Positions 22,049 to 33,815 of a stretch of DNA of 64,000 nucleotides are shown one piece after another. A program made the position numbers and the translations under genes. Source of the DNA: Taxillus chinensis (lineage: Eukaryota; Streptophyta; Magnoliopsida; Santalales; Loranthaceae); NCBI GenBank assembly GCA_023512835.1, contig CM042092.1:29995623-30059622 (forward strand), read 5' to 3'. Numbering within the stretch: the stretch's first letter is position 1; the number at the start of each line of letters is the position of its first letter. The notes under the pieces were generated by a model. That model was not told the DNA's origin, ran no database searches, and saw only the letters and a program-made list of their open reading frames with translations.

Positions 22049-24816
22049 TTGTCAAGACCTCACCTTTCATCTTGTCCTTCCAATCTAATTTGCAATGGCA
22101 CCCGAATCTCCCTTTCCGGCGTAAATCCTGGTCATCTAGTTGATTGGCACGCTGTCTCCAATCCTCCGGATTGGTTTTTCCAGCTTCGCCCTCTCCTTGA
22201 AGCTTCACATATACTCAATCTGGTCACCAATCCTGTTGATCTTCTTATCGACGACATCATTGAGTATTACCAACGGATTCGCTGCACCACCGACTCCATC
22301 ATCTCCCATGTCCGCGGAGAATCCATCCTCATCACTCCCGCCATTCTCCGCACTGCTCTCCACCTACCCCCGGTGAACCACGGCGCCCGGATGCCGATCC
22401 AATGGTGGCTTCTATGGGTTGCACGAACAAGGGGAAGGAATACAAGGTGAAATCCTTCCAGGGTCGCTATCGATATATGGCGACCATTCTAAGTCGATGC
22501 CCTCTTGGCTCGCACATCCGCCCTGGACTCAGTTCCGTACGACCTTCTCCTGGCCATGTACGGCGTTTTTGAAGGTCTTCCGATGGATTGGGGGATGTTC
22601 TTATTTCGTTTGCTGCAGAATGGTCCCAAAAACCATTCCTTCGGGCGCATCCTCAGCATTGTCTTCGGCATCTACGTCCGGACCATTTTGCCCGATCGAT
22701 GCTTCTCGTTTCCCTCGGCTTATTACCTCCGTTACCTTACGCCGGACGGGAACATGACCGCTCGCCGACCCACTATAGCTCTCCGCATTCTCCCTGCCTC
22801 GGAACAACAAGGCAGCTCTGTTGGTGACCCCTCTGACAGCCAAGCCCACGAGGTCAGTTCTGCACCCCGATCCTCCCGGATTCGGTCCGTCTTTGCACCC
22901 TCCTACTCACGGGCCTCCCGACCAAGCGTCCGTGCCAAACCGTCCGAGGTTGCGGGGCCATCTCAGTGCAGTGCTTCTAAAGCTGTTTCCTCAGCCCCCT
23001 CTGCTGCTGATGTCCCAACTCCCTCCACCTCCACTATTGCTGCCGCGGTTGATACTGCTGTTGTTGTCGCCACTGCTGATGTCCCGGCCGCTTCTCCTGA
23101 AGCCCCTTTGCCTCCCCTACCTCAACCCCGAGATTATCTTGACAATCTCACAACCGACACCTTAACGGACCTTTGGCTCCGTTTCAGCCTAGCCCACACC
23201 TCCTCCATTTTTGACACCGATCTCCGGGTGTTTTACACACGCAATACCCAATCCCCGAGACAATGATCATCTGGAACTTGGACCAAGGCTTTCTTACGCC
23301 GGCTGCCATTCCCGATGTAACGTTCCCTACACCCTCCGGCCCAGTCCCTGCTGCACGAAGTCCTTCCCCTGCTAAGGCTGGACCCTCTTCTCTTGCTGCC
23401 GCGATTCCCGTGGTTGACTTATCTGGTCACAGCGGGTCCCTTGCTCTGGATGCCTCCAATGCTCCGGCTGCCTCCGATGCTCCGGATGCCTTTGATGCTC
23501 CGGATGCTCCTGCTGCTGCTGATACTCCTGCGGACTCCTCTGCCCAACGCACTCCTACTCCTGTTCATGCGGGGGAGTCCTCCAAAGCTCCGAAATTGGT
23601 CCTTGGGCGTGCCTCTTTTGGCACGGTCCACTCGACGCCGTGCTTTCCGCCCGGTTGGACCGACACGCCCAAGCTCAAAGCGCCCAAATTTCCGCCATCG
23701 CTGCCAAAGTTGATGCCCTCGGCGCCCAACTCCTCTCCGCTCTCACTGACTCCTCCACTTCCATGGAGCAGAAAATGGATCTTGTCGCCACATCCATCCA
23801 TTCATTGTCTACCTCCTTCGCGGATCTGGCGCACACGATGGCTCGTCCTCCTGTTGCTTCCCGGCGATCTGCCAAACCGGGGGAGAGAGTGTCATCTGAT
23901 CCGTCTACTCCTTTTGCCCCACAACCATCTACTCGGACTGAGAAGCGGCCTGCCACTTCAGTGCTTCAGAGAGTTGAAATTCCCAAACGAAGCCGCTTCT
24001 CTCAACCAAGCTCCTTTCTTGCGGCTCCGGCTCCTCCTCCATCCTCCTCATCCGCAGGTGATACCTTCCTCCCATCATATGCGGAGTTTGATCCTTCCGA
24101 TGCGGATGGAAGCTTGCGCAAGGCAATGAAATCCTATCTTGCATCTTCTGCCAGAGAGAAGATGTCTTTCCGAAATGTACCCTTTCTCCCCGGCCGACAT
24201 TCGGACTCTTTGTTCGGAGAAAGGACTCTTTACTACGAGAAGACATTGACAACTTCTCGAGAGCTGCTAAAATGGAGATGAGGCGTTTCCATCTCTCTAC
24301 AAAGATGGGCACTTGTTTGACGTTCGCCGTGTTGGAATGAGGGCTATCTTCGCAGTGTGGATCTAATTCAGTCCTTCATTGACGAACTCTGAGGATAGCA
24401 AGCCATGGAAAACTCTCTCAACCATCCTCATTCCGTACCGGATCATGTCGCCACACTTCATGATGGTCGTCTTCATGATTCGGTCCAAGCAAATGATTCT
24501 CATTGATTCTCATCGGATTGTGGAGCACTTCGTTAGGAAGAATCAATGGGAACCTCTGTGTCTCAGCCGATCAAGGCGTGAAGAAAGCCGATTATATGAA
24601 GAGTTGGGCATCACACCCCTAACGTCCGACCGAGAAACTCAAGGCGACATTCCGGGCAAGAAGCAAGTGCCACAACAAACGGATGGAGATAGTCATGGAG
24701 CCTTTGTCTCATCACTTCATCAAGTCATTCTTAATCGTGGACAAATATTGGAGCCAACACACCACCTTTACGATGAAGCGAGACAATGGAGCTTAGAGAG
24801 AAGGCAGCAACTATGA
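22049..24816 (+). pseudogene. E1 extra ORF after pol (env-like position), broken
   Basis: SIRE-type elements carry a large ORF here. The N-terminal domain, split between 22049-22450 and 22505-22780, has SIISHVRGESILITPAILRTAL and LDSVPYDLLLAMY...MDWGMFLF, resembling the plant 'putative transposon protein' domain. Then come a long Pro/Ser/Ala-rich low-complexity part (22800-23640, with many APDA-type repeats at 23450-23530) and a probable coiled coil at 23640-23850 (QSAQISAIAAKVDALGAQLL). After that the tail is Ser/Pro-rich, and 24379-24816 is a further open piece. Frameshifts at about 22445, 23265, 23620 and 24270. No clear signal peptide or transmembrane segment, so calling it an envelope would be unsupported. 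Confidence 0.65.
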
Positions 24817-24980
24817 TCTTCAAGTATAGTAAGCCTTATGTACCCTAGTGAAAAACTTGTATTAAGGCTGAATTGTATTTAGTTGCTGATTAATGAAATT
24901 GGTTGTGTTGCGTATTCTGTATATTATTCTTTTGCATTGCTTACCAGGATCGGATTACAAAGGGTTTGGGCATATCCATA

Positions 24981-24992
24981 ATTGGGGGAGAT
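24981..24992 (+). other. E1 polypurine tract
   Basis: ATTGGGGGAGAT directly abuts the 3' LTR, which starts TGTTGGATC. Confidence 0.85.
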
Positions 24993-26386
24993 TGTTGGAT
25001 CAAACCCAGAATTTGGATAATGTTGATAAAGCCTTATGTAATTTGATCTGAGATCTTTTGTGTTTATTTGATCATTGCAGAAGATATGTTACTAATCCAG
25101 AGATGCACTCGTGAGAGCAAAGCTAAGGACAGGATACATAATCCTGATCCGGACAAGAGTGAGTGTCGTCAAACACTTGGTAAATAACCAAGTCACAAAT
25201 ACATATGGAATAAGGAACATTCGTACGGACTAAGAACTTAAAGGATAAGTGCGGAGTAAGAGTCTTGATCAACGAGGTCGCACGAAGCAAAAGGATTGAA
25301 ATGGAGTTAAATAGTTAAGTCTTCCCCTCAGGCGAACTAAAGTGAAGAAGACACGGAGTAAGGCGTCCGAGTCTTTCATACATGCTGAGTAAGGAAGTAT
25401 TGATGCGGAATAAGGATCCGAGTCTTTATTCACACGGAGTAAGGAAACCAGATGCGGAGTAAGGAATCCGGATATCTTACTCGCCCGGAGTAAGGAAATT
25501 ACATACGGAGTAAGGAACTTACATGCGGAGTAAGAAAGCGCTGACACGGAATAAGTCATCAGACTTTTCAAGACTCGCCCGGTGTAAGGAACTTACATAC
25601 GGAGTAAGGAACTTACATACGGAGTAAGGAACTTACATGCGGAGTAAGAAAGCGCTGACACGGACTAAGGATTCCAGTACTAAATAGATACGGAGTAAGC
25701 AACCACTCTGACACGGAATAAGGTTTCGAGCTTCATTAGCTACGGAGTAAGGAAAATTACACCGGACCAAGAAGATACTGCTTCAACTCAACCGCATTTA
25801 AAGTTATCAGCTCGTGGCGTCCCGATGTAAGACGAATTTATTGAGAACCTGAAGAATCTTACACGTGGATCATCCGGATATGTGGACACAACCTTAATTG
25901 TATTTGGGAACTCACAAACGCACTTATACTCTTCAAACCCAAGATCTTGAGCTCCACAAACCGCAGCAGTCAAGACAGAGAGATTACCGAGGGATAGTTA
26001 GTGCTTTGAACGCATTCCGGAACTACAAGTTCCAAGGTTGTCTCTTAAGAATGTTTTGTATAAATATTCATACTTGTACATTAAAAAATAGTGAGCGTAT
26101 GTGCATTAGTTAAGAAAAGACTAATTCGTGTATGCACAAGCGTTTTCATCTTTGGAGATAGAAGTTGGCTAGTGTGTGAGTTCATTTGTAAACGAGTGTA
26201 AGAGAGTCTTGCTTTTATTTTGTTGTATTTATCTTGTGATAATAAAACAAAATACTTCCACTATCCTGGTTATCTTCCGAGTGATTCTATCACTTAACTA
26301 GATAAGTGTTTGTGTCTTAAGAGAAAGAAAAGAGTTTTGATAAGAGCCTATTCACCCCCCCCCCTTTAGGCTCCAAGGGACCATCA
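24993..26386 (+). repeat. E1 3' LTR (complete, 1394 bp)
   Basis: From TGTTGGATCAAACC to GGGACCATCA. Carries the same 20-21-bp repeat array (about 25225-25765) and TATA box (near 26058) as the 5' copy, and a longer C run (26354-26364). Confidence 0.95.
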
Positions 26387-26443
26387 CGAGCAATTAGGCG
26401 GTGCGGTTCGGAGCGATTCAAGTTTCACCGGATGGACTATTTA
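26387..26443 (+). repeat. Fragment of the element C LTR between E1 and E4
   Basis: GAGCAATTAGGCGGTGCGGTTC matches (with changes) 38208-38229 in solo LTR D, and the sequence continues at 35642 after E4. It shows that E1 and E4 both landed in the LTR of the old element C. Confidence 0.8.
26439..26443. other. Target-site duplication of E4 (left)
   Basis: ATTTA, repeated exactly at 35642-35646. Confidence 0.9.
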
Positions 26444-28284
26444 TGTCACGACCCGGATTTCCAACCCGAGGAGATCGAAACGTGACCCTCCCTTTACCCG
26501 GGTTTGGATAAAGGGGTTAGAATATAACATACGCATCACATTTTATATTCAGAGACAAAACCAAATATTTATTAAGTTTGAACATTACATTTATTACATT
26601 AAACTCTACATTACAAGATCTCCCCACTAGGGTTACAAAGTTCATAAAAACAACAAAATTCAAGAACAATAAGCAAGCCACAAGTAGGTCTTCCTTGGTT
26701 CGCACCTAACGCCTGTAGGTCCATGTAAGAAAACAACACGGTAGGAGGGGTGAGCAACCACGGCTCGGTAGGGATCATGTCTCCCGACCCACCCCATGCT
26801 CCTATCATCTATATGTGGACGTGCACAAGTATAGTGTAGTGACAACAAGGTACAAGCGCTTTATAATCCAGTCAAGCATAAACCCACAAGTCACATGTAC
26901 AACCTTTGCCATAGCCACACAAGGCTATCATGTCCACAGACCACACAGGGTAACATTTACAATTCCGGGCTTCCACAACCACCGGGTTCTATGAAATAGG
27001 CCCGAGCTTCCACAACTACCAGGTTTCACAGAACAGTCCCGACCTTCCACAGCTATCGGGTTTCACGAAACAGTCTTGAGCTTCCACAGCTACCGGGTTT
27101 CACAATACTGTCCCGAGCTTCCACAGCTACCGGGTTTCACAAAACAGTCCTGAGCTTCCACAGCTACCGGGTTTCACAAAACACAGCACACATAGCCACA
27201 CATAGTCACAGAGACATAACATCAAACACTTAGCATGTATAGCCTCGTAGGTATAAAACCAAACACTTGGTGTGCATAACTTCATAGACACAGTATCGAA
27301 CATGTAGCGTGCATACATTCACAGGCTCATGAACCCAGCCGCACAGGCATTTTCTCAAACATGTAACGGGCATATACACACAGGCATTTTGTCAAACATG
27401 TAACAGGCATGTCACACAGGCATTTTATCGAACACTTTACATGCATCACACTAACACCAGAAACACACCAAAAACGCCATTGAAGGCCAACATCCATATA
27501 GGAGATCACACTTCGATGGATTTACATATGTAATATATATATACAAGCAGGTATAAACCATAATCTACCCAAGAACCCTAGAACAGAGAGAGATCAGGAA
27601 GGACAAAACCCCTACCTTAAAGCAGATCTTCCTTGCTCCCGCGCTAGACGCCGTCCTCCCCACACAAGATGCTCCTGAGACGAACCAGGTAGCTCCACTT
27701 CCTTCCCTCTCTCTAGCTCTCTCTCTCTCCGGCCAGGGCTGCAGCAGTGAAGAGAACCCTAAACCTAAAACAAGGAGTCTTCACCTCTTTATATAACAAC
27801 TCAAACCGCAAAACGACGTAGTTTTGATTAAATGAATCCCAGGCATCAAAACGACGTAGTTTTGATGACGACTACAACCTTTTTTTTGCAACACACAGGA
27901 CAAAGCACTCATAATTTCACCATGGTCCTTTAGCAAAAGAGGATCGAATAACAAAACAAATGTAATGGAGGCTGCACGTGAGAAAGTATTCTCACGTGCA
28001 TTCTCACGGGCACCTCCAAAAGCTCTAGAATTTCACCACAAGCCTTGGAACAACATCAGGAAGGCTCCCATGCAAAAATCTCCTTGCACGTGAAAAGCAT
28101 TCTCACGTGCATTCTCACGTGCACTCCCAATTAGGCTCAAACTTTGCCTCTTGCTTGCTTATCAACATACAAGATGATTAAGCCAAAGTGTGTGGAAAGA
28201 AAACTCCCTAAAACCCCACAATTTCCACCCAAAACAGCAAAACTGTGACACACTCCTCACATCCCAAAAATGCGGGTCATTACA
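26444..28284 (-). repeat. E4 3' LTR
   Basis: + strand limits TGTCACG...CATTACA. Contains tandem units TCCCGAGCTTCCACAGCTAC (about 26960-27180), CACAGGCATTTT units (27325-27435), a TATA box on the - strand near 27787-27796, two ACGT palindromes (27818-27866) and CACGTGAGAA/TTCTCACGTG dyads (27970-28125). Confidence 0.95.
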
Positions 28285-28298
28285 TCCTCTCCCCCTTA
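28285..28298 (-). other. E4 polypurine tract
   Basis: On the - strand TAAGGGGGAGAGGA abuts the LTR. A TTTTCGAGGACGAAAA hairpin sequence lies just before it (28299-28320). Confidence 0.9.
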
Positions 28299-28566
28299 AA
28301 ACTTTTCGTCCTCGAAAAGAGACAACACGCAAGGAAAACAACACAAAGAAGCCACAACAACCTAATGGGTCATACACCGCCCATTGTACCCAATAGCACA
28401 TAACATAGTGCCACCACAATCTATAACCACATGTATTACAATCTATGGAAACATCCACGTTACAAATACCCATCTCAAGCACATTTTATTAACACATTCA
28501 ATACAAATAAAAGTCAAAAGTCGGAAGGAAACATAAATACACCAGCCAACAGCCACCCCTCCACCC
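28299..28566. other. E4 3' untranslated region
   Basis: Between the pol stop and the polypurine tract. No gene seen; contains the hairpin noted above. Confidence 0.7.
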
Positions 28567-29960
28567 TTAAGAGTGTTCGTCCTCGAACAATTCTGGGTGT
28601 TGCTCACGCATCAAAGACTCCCGTTCCCAAGTCTCCTCCTCAATGCCACGGTGCTGCCACAGTACGCGAACCAAAGGAATAGCACGACCACGCAAAAGCT
28701 TCTCCCGCCGATCTAGGATACGGATAGGGGCCTCAACAACGGACATGTCATCCTCAATATCCAATGTCCCCCCAATCGATCACATGGGTGGGGTCGGGAT
28801 GGTACTTCCTCAACTGGGACACGTGGAACACATTGTGCACGCGACTCAATCGCGGTGGCAATGCTAACCGATAAGCTACCGGCCCCATACGAGTTATAAC
28901 TTCAAAAGGACCAATGAACCGGGGAGAGAGTTTGGAACCTCTCCCAAAGCGCCGATGTCCACGTCGTGGAGAGACACGAAGAAACACATGATCTCCCACT
29001 AAAAACTCCAAAGGTCGCCGCCGCTGATCCACATAGGATTTCTGCGACTCGAGCCGATAACAACCGCAGCGAAGCAACTTAACCTTCTCGGTAGCCTCTT
29101 GAACCAACTGTGGTCCCAAGAGAGTCGTTTCCCCCACTTCGGTCCAACACAAAGGTGATCGACACGGCCATCCATACAATGCCTCAAAAGGGGCCATCCC
29201 AATGGATGCTCGATAACCGTTGTTGTAGGCAAACTCCACCAAAGGAAGGTGAGTTGCCCACGAACCCCCAAAATCTAACACACAAGCCCGTAACATGTCC
29301 TCCAAAGTCCGATTCGTCCTCTCTGTCGGCCGTCGGTCTCAAGGTGAAAGGCTGTACTCAAGTTAAGCTTTGTCCCCGTAGCCTCCTGCAAGCCTGCCCA
29401 AAAACGAGAAGTAAACCGCGAATCCCCGTTGGACACAATTGATGATGGTACCCCATGCGGTCGCACCACCTCGTTCACATACGGTGGACTTAAGGCCCCG
29501 ATGGAATCCCGCTCGCGGACAGCAAGAAAATGGGCCGACTTAGTCAGCCATCCCACAATCACCCAAATCATGTCCTTCCGCCCGGCGATGGGTGGAAGTC
29601 CGATTCTAAAAGTCCATCGCTATGTGGTCCCACTTCCACTCGGCTACGGGCAACGGCCGTAACATGCCCGCCGGCCTCCTGGTGCTCGGCCTTCACTTGT
29701 TGACAAGTGAGGCACCTCGAAACAAAAATAGCTACATCTCGTTTCATCCCAGGCCACCAAAAGTGTCCCTGAAGCACATGATACAACTTTGTACCCCTGG
29801 ATGCACAAAGCAAGCCTAGGCCGATGAAACTCCCTCATCACCTCGTCCCAAAGAGAAGAAGCCACTACTAGCCACCCCTAAAAAGACAACTCATGCTCGG
29901 GACCCTCTGTCTAGTCCGCAGGATAGCTCACCGGCCTCGATACGGGCATGGAGAACTTCA
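28567..29960 (-). pseudogene. E4 integrase and chromodomain (broken)
   Basis: The zinc-binding part is at 29700-29813 ([29 protein letters not shown] in outline). Core at 29275-29571: DMIWVIVGWLTKSAHF and [12 protein letters not shown]; the third acidic site lies just after ETDG, where the frame breaks at CCGACAGAG (29323-29334). The C-terminal integrase is at 28754-29305 ([34 protein letters not shown]). A chromodomain-like tail at 28567-28764 ([22 protein letters not shown]) would target integration to marked chromatin. A +1 shift near 28765 separates them. Confidence 0.87.
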
Positions 29961-30006
29961 CACTCAATGTCACCCAATTGTCCCTCCCGGACGCGGCTGG
30001 TACAAC

Positions 30007-31384
30007 TCAGGCACAACAACCGGAGGACTCGGGGACTGTCCCACCATCATGAACAACAGGCTGCAATTGCAACATCGCCAACTGCTCCATCGGCTTCCAC
30101 TCCCTCACGGCCACCTCGGCCTTCCCTTTTCCTCGGCCAGCATCAGCCACAACATTACCCTTGCCCGGGGTATAGGCAAGAGTAAAGTCAAAGGTCTGCA
30201 AATACTCCACCCATCTCCTCTGCCTCAAATTCAAGTCCTTCTGAGTAAAGATGTACTGAAGGCTCTTGTGGTCAGAAAACACAATGAACTTCTCCCCCAA
30301 AAGGTAATGTTGCCAACTCTTCAAGGCAAAGATGACAGCCGCCAACTCAAGATCATGAGTAGGATAATTCTGCTCATGAGGCTTCAGCTGCCTCGACCCA
30401 TAAGCTACCACACCGTGCTCCCGCATAAGCATACACCCCAAGCCAACCCTGGACGCATCACAATATACCTCATATGGGATATCCTCCCTAGGTAACCTCA
30501 ACACCGGTGCGGTGGTCAAACAGGTTTTGAGAGCCTCAAACGCCCGCGACACTTGTCGGTACACTCAAATTTCACTCCCTTCCGGGTCAACGCCGTCATA
30601 GGAGCTACCAAACGGGAGAATCCCTCTACAAAACGATGGTAATATCCCACCAAGCCAAGAAAACTACGAATCTCGAAAACATTGGTTGGCCTCTCCCATG
30701 ATGACACCGCCTCAATCTTGGCCGGGTCCACTCTAACCCCTTCAATTGACACTACGTGGCCAAGAAAATGGAGCTCCTGTATCCAAAACTCGCATTTGCT
30801 AAACTTAGCAAACAACCGCCGATCCCTCAAGGTTTGCAACACTTGTTGCCAAATGCTCCACATGCTCCCTCTCCGTCTTGGAATATACCAATATATCGTC
30901 TATAAACACCATAACAAAGGAATCCAAATATGGAGCAAAGACCTAATTCATCAAATGCATGAACACTGCTGGTGCATTAGTGAGCCCGGAAGGCATCACT
31001 ACCCACTCATAGTGCCCATACCTGCACCGAAGCGGTCTTTGGGATGTCCTCCTCCCTAACCCTCAACCGATGATACCCCGACCATAGATCTATCTTAGAA
31101 AACCACCGGGCCCCACTCAACCGGTCAAACAGGTCATCGATCCGAGGCAACGGATACTTGTTCTTCACGATCACCGAATTCGGCTTCCTATAGTCGATGC
31201 AAAGGCGTAGCGTGCCTTCTGCCTTCTTTGCAAAGAGCACCGGAGCACCCAAGGGTGAGGTACTTGGTTTGATATACCCCTGGTCCCCCAACTCCTCTAT
31301 TTGCCTCTGCCGGCTCCCTCGGCTCGGTGGCCCCATACGATATGCTACTTGGGAGATTGGGCCGGTCCCCTGGTACCAACTCAA
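30007..31384 (-). pseudogene. E4 reverse transcriptase and RNase H (broken)
   Basis: RT starts in 31007-31384 ([29 protein letters not shown] region) and its active site [10 protein letters not shown] is at about 30885-30915, in a piece not joined to the rest. Thumb/connection at 30516-30863 ([19 protein letters not shown]). RNase H at 30007-30564: [14 protein letters not shown] with catalytic Asp, [20 protein letters not shown] with catalytic Glu, [10 protein letters not shown] and NVVADA. Confidence 0.87.
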
Positions 31385-31569
31385 TGGTGAACTCTACACT
31401 CCTCTTAGGAGGTAAACTCCTCAACTGGTCAGGAAAGACATCCTGAAATTGGTCAACAACTGCTGGCCACACTCTCTTTTCCACTTTTCTCTCCTCAGCA
31501 AAGGTCAGGGCTGCCAACCTGTGGGTGACGGCACCCCACTGGTCCAACACTGGCCCAGCCCGACTCGCC

Positions 31570-32064
31570 TCACAGTCCCACTCCCCCTGCAGGGTGCAAG
31601 AGGTCCCTGCAGGTGTCCACGAAGGATACACGCCGCCGATAACGGTCTATCTTGGCCTGGAAACCCATAAGCCAATCCATACCCAAGATCAAGTCAAAAA
31701 CACGCAAGGGCATTACATGCAAGTCGAAGCTTAGCTCCACACTTCCTATGGTTAACACACAGTCACGGCAAACACGCCGCACTTCAATCATACCTCCCAC
31801 TGGAGACTCAACAACTAGGGGCTTCGCTGCCTCCACACAAGTCAACCCCAAGCTATCTATTACAAGCTCAGCAACAAAAGAACACGATGCACCCGTATCG
31901 AAAAGAACAGAAGCTAATGTACGGGAGATCAAAAGGGTACCTCTAACCACCGATGGTCCTGCTCCACCCTCAGCCGGTGGGGGTGGTAGCTCAGCCTCCT
32001 CCTGGTACGTCGCCTCCAGCACAAACACCCTCCCTTGGCCTGTGCCACTGGTCGGCTCACTCAC
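31570..32064 (-). CDS. E4 aspartic protease
   Basis: Open over 165 residues. [13 protein letters not shown] holds the DTGA active site; [11 protein letters not shown] is the C-terminal family signature of retropepsins. It cuts the gag-pol polyprotein. Joined upstream to the gag tail SEPTSGTGQGRVF. A shift near 31570 separates it from the RT linker (31188-31631). Confidence 0.88.
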   Translation of the reverse strand: MSEPTSGTGQGRVFVLEATYQEEAELPPPPAEGGAGPSVVRGTLLISRTLASVLFDTGASCSFVAELVIDSLGLTCVEAAKPLVVESPVGGMIEVRRVCRDCVLTIGSVELSFDLHVMPLRVFDLILGMDWLMGFQAKIDRYRRRVSFVDTCRDLLHPAGGVGL

Positions 32065-32203
32065 TAGGTGTTTCCCGCCAAGACTACCTCCGCCTTCAAT
32101 CTGCTGTCGCTCTGGCCTCCCCCGAGGTCGAGTCCGGCTAGATCCTGCCTGGTTGGCCTACCACCGACAAGCTGGCCTCTCGGTTGGTGTACAAAAGCTA
32201 GCA

Positions 32204-33361
32204 TCACTCCTCATCTTGGATGCCACGCCTCCCGTTCCCCTGTTGCCACTCCCGCACACCCGGCTCAAGTGGCCCTCTCACCCACAACTGTTGCATTTCC
32301 GGTCTTTCTTTCGACACTCCCTCCCGAAGTGGCCTTGCTCCCCACAAGAATGACAACCGGCCGGGGAGACCTCCTGCTTGGACCTCCTGGTCTGCTACCG
32401 CCGAGCTAGACCTCCCCGGGTGTACCGATGTCCTGTCCCCTGCTGCGGAAGGAATTGTTGTCCCTCTCTTCGGTTTTGGGCCTCTTGGGTCCCGAATCAC
32501 GTTCGAGATCCGCCCTATAGCCGGCGACCCCGATGGGCCTACCTCCCATCATCCGGCTCTCTCTCGGCGATACGAGCCGTCTCCACAACCTCGGCATAAG
32601 TTCTTAAGCGCAAGATTGCCACTCTCTGCTGAGGCTGGCCTAAGGCCCAAAGTGAACTTGTGGGCCTTTAGGTCCTCCTTTGCCACGATCTCGGGGGGCA
32701 AACCTACTCAAGCTCCGAAACTCTCGCTCATACTCAGGTACCGTCCTTGATCCTTGCCTCAAGCTTCCAAACTCTTCCCTTTTCTGCCACCTCAAAGACT
32801 CCGGAAGAACTCATCATGGAAGAGCTGCAAGAACTCCTCCCAAAGCATGAACCGCACCGCACGGCTCCCCGTGACACTCAACCACCACTCCAGGGCACTC
32901 CCCTCTAGGCTGCCGAATGGCCGGTCTCACCTTATCCTCCTCCCGGGGTAGGAGAAAGGAAAACACATGTTCGATCTGCCTCGGCCAGTGCTCGGCTAAA
33001 ACCGGGTCCCCTTCTCCCTTGAACCTTGGAGGTTGTTCCTTTCGTAACCGTGTCACCATGTCATCCTCTGCATGAGTCGGTATGCCACTCAGGTAACCCT
33101 CATGCTCACGAGATAGCCCCCCACCGGTGGTGGTGGTGGTGGTGGCACCACTTGCCGTGCCGCCATCTCACGGCGCACCTCCTCCCGAACTTCTTGCCGT
33201 ATGCCTTCCCTTAGCTCTTGGACTTCCAGTCGGATGCCCTCTCGCAGTGCGCGCAACGAACGCGCATGTCCTCCAACGGACTGCCCCGCACCCGGACCCT
33301 CATGGGCAGATGACTCATCGGCCATTGCCCCGAACACACGAGTCACTCTCCTCGGTGGCAT
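32204..33361 (-). pseudogene. gag: E4 gag (broken)
   Basis: Start at 33361 (MPPRRVTRVFG), the conserved start in E4, E6 and E7. N-terminal coiled region EGIRLEVQELREGIRQEVREEVR at about 33180-33240. Retrotransposon gag domain at 32814-33059 (RLRKEQPPRFKGEGDPVLAEHW in outline; REEDKVRPAI). Zinc-knuckle region at about 32270-32350. Poly-Pro run near 33125-33145 from a GGT/ACC microsatellite. Several shifts. Confidence 0.83.
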
Positions 33362-33795
33362 TCTTACTACATGAAGTAAGAAGCACAAACGTCGAAATGC
33401 GTTCAACAACTATCGAGTTTCACTACTTCTACCCCCTTATGAAGTCAAGTAGTACATGGCATCACACACATTTCACACATTGCATTAATCAACATTGCAC
33501 ACGGTTCAATTCACAAGGCACACGGCTCAAATGAACAAGGACCTTTCCTTGCGGTCATGCTCAAGGTACTTCAAGAAGAATCAGAGTTGCACAGTTCACG
33601 GCATCAACACAAACACACATAAGCAAATGCAACTAGTGCCCTAATGCACATGCATGTAAACCCTACCACAAGACTAGACTACCCCAAGTACACCTTAGAG
33701 GCTCAAAGAGGACCATGTTGATCAGGCATGTCCCTCCAGGCTCCTCCAAAGGACTCGGGATATCCAAGTCCGCCCACTACCCTAAGCCAACTAGA
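33362..33795. other. E4 5' leader
   Basis: Between primer site and gag on the - strand. No gene seen. Confidence 0.65.
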
Positions 33796-33811
33796 CCATG
33801 CTCTGATACCA
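33796..33811 (-). other. E4 primer binding site (initiator Met tRNA)
   Basis: On the - strand TGGTATCAGAGCATGG, the complete iMet site, four bases from the LTR. Confidence 0.95.
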
Positions 33812-33815
33812 TACT

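Larger units (their letters stand above)
1..26386 (+). mobile_element. E1: SIRE/Maximus-like Ty1/copia retrotransposon, interrupted by E2
   Basis: The 3' LTR (24993-26386) matches 1-1281, so the element starts before the window. The order gag, protease, integrase, RT, RNase H is the Ty1/copia order. The initiator-Met primer site, the long LTR (about 1.4 kb) and a large extra ORF after RNase H fit the SIRE/Maximus lineage. LTRs differ at only a few percent of sites by eye, so insertion is fairly recent. Removing the nested E2 (4804-18204) leaves about 13 kb. The right flank begins CGAGC (26387-26391), the expected target duplication; its partner lies outside the window. All coding parts carry frameshifts, so it is non-autonomous as read. 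Confidence 0.93.

Noticed and set aside
23263..24129. 288-residue frame overlapping 23640-24281 in another phase
   Set aside because: Its second half is out of phase with the coiled-coil reading and is Pro/Leu-rich shadow; only its first part (to about 23600) is likely real.
22049..24816. True viral-type envelope gene in E1
   Set aside because: Only position supports it. I see no convincing signal peptide, furin-like site or transmembrane anchor, and the domain seen is another family.
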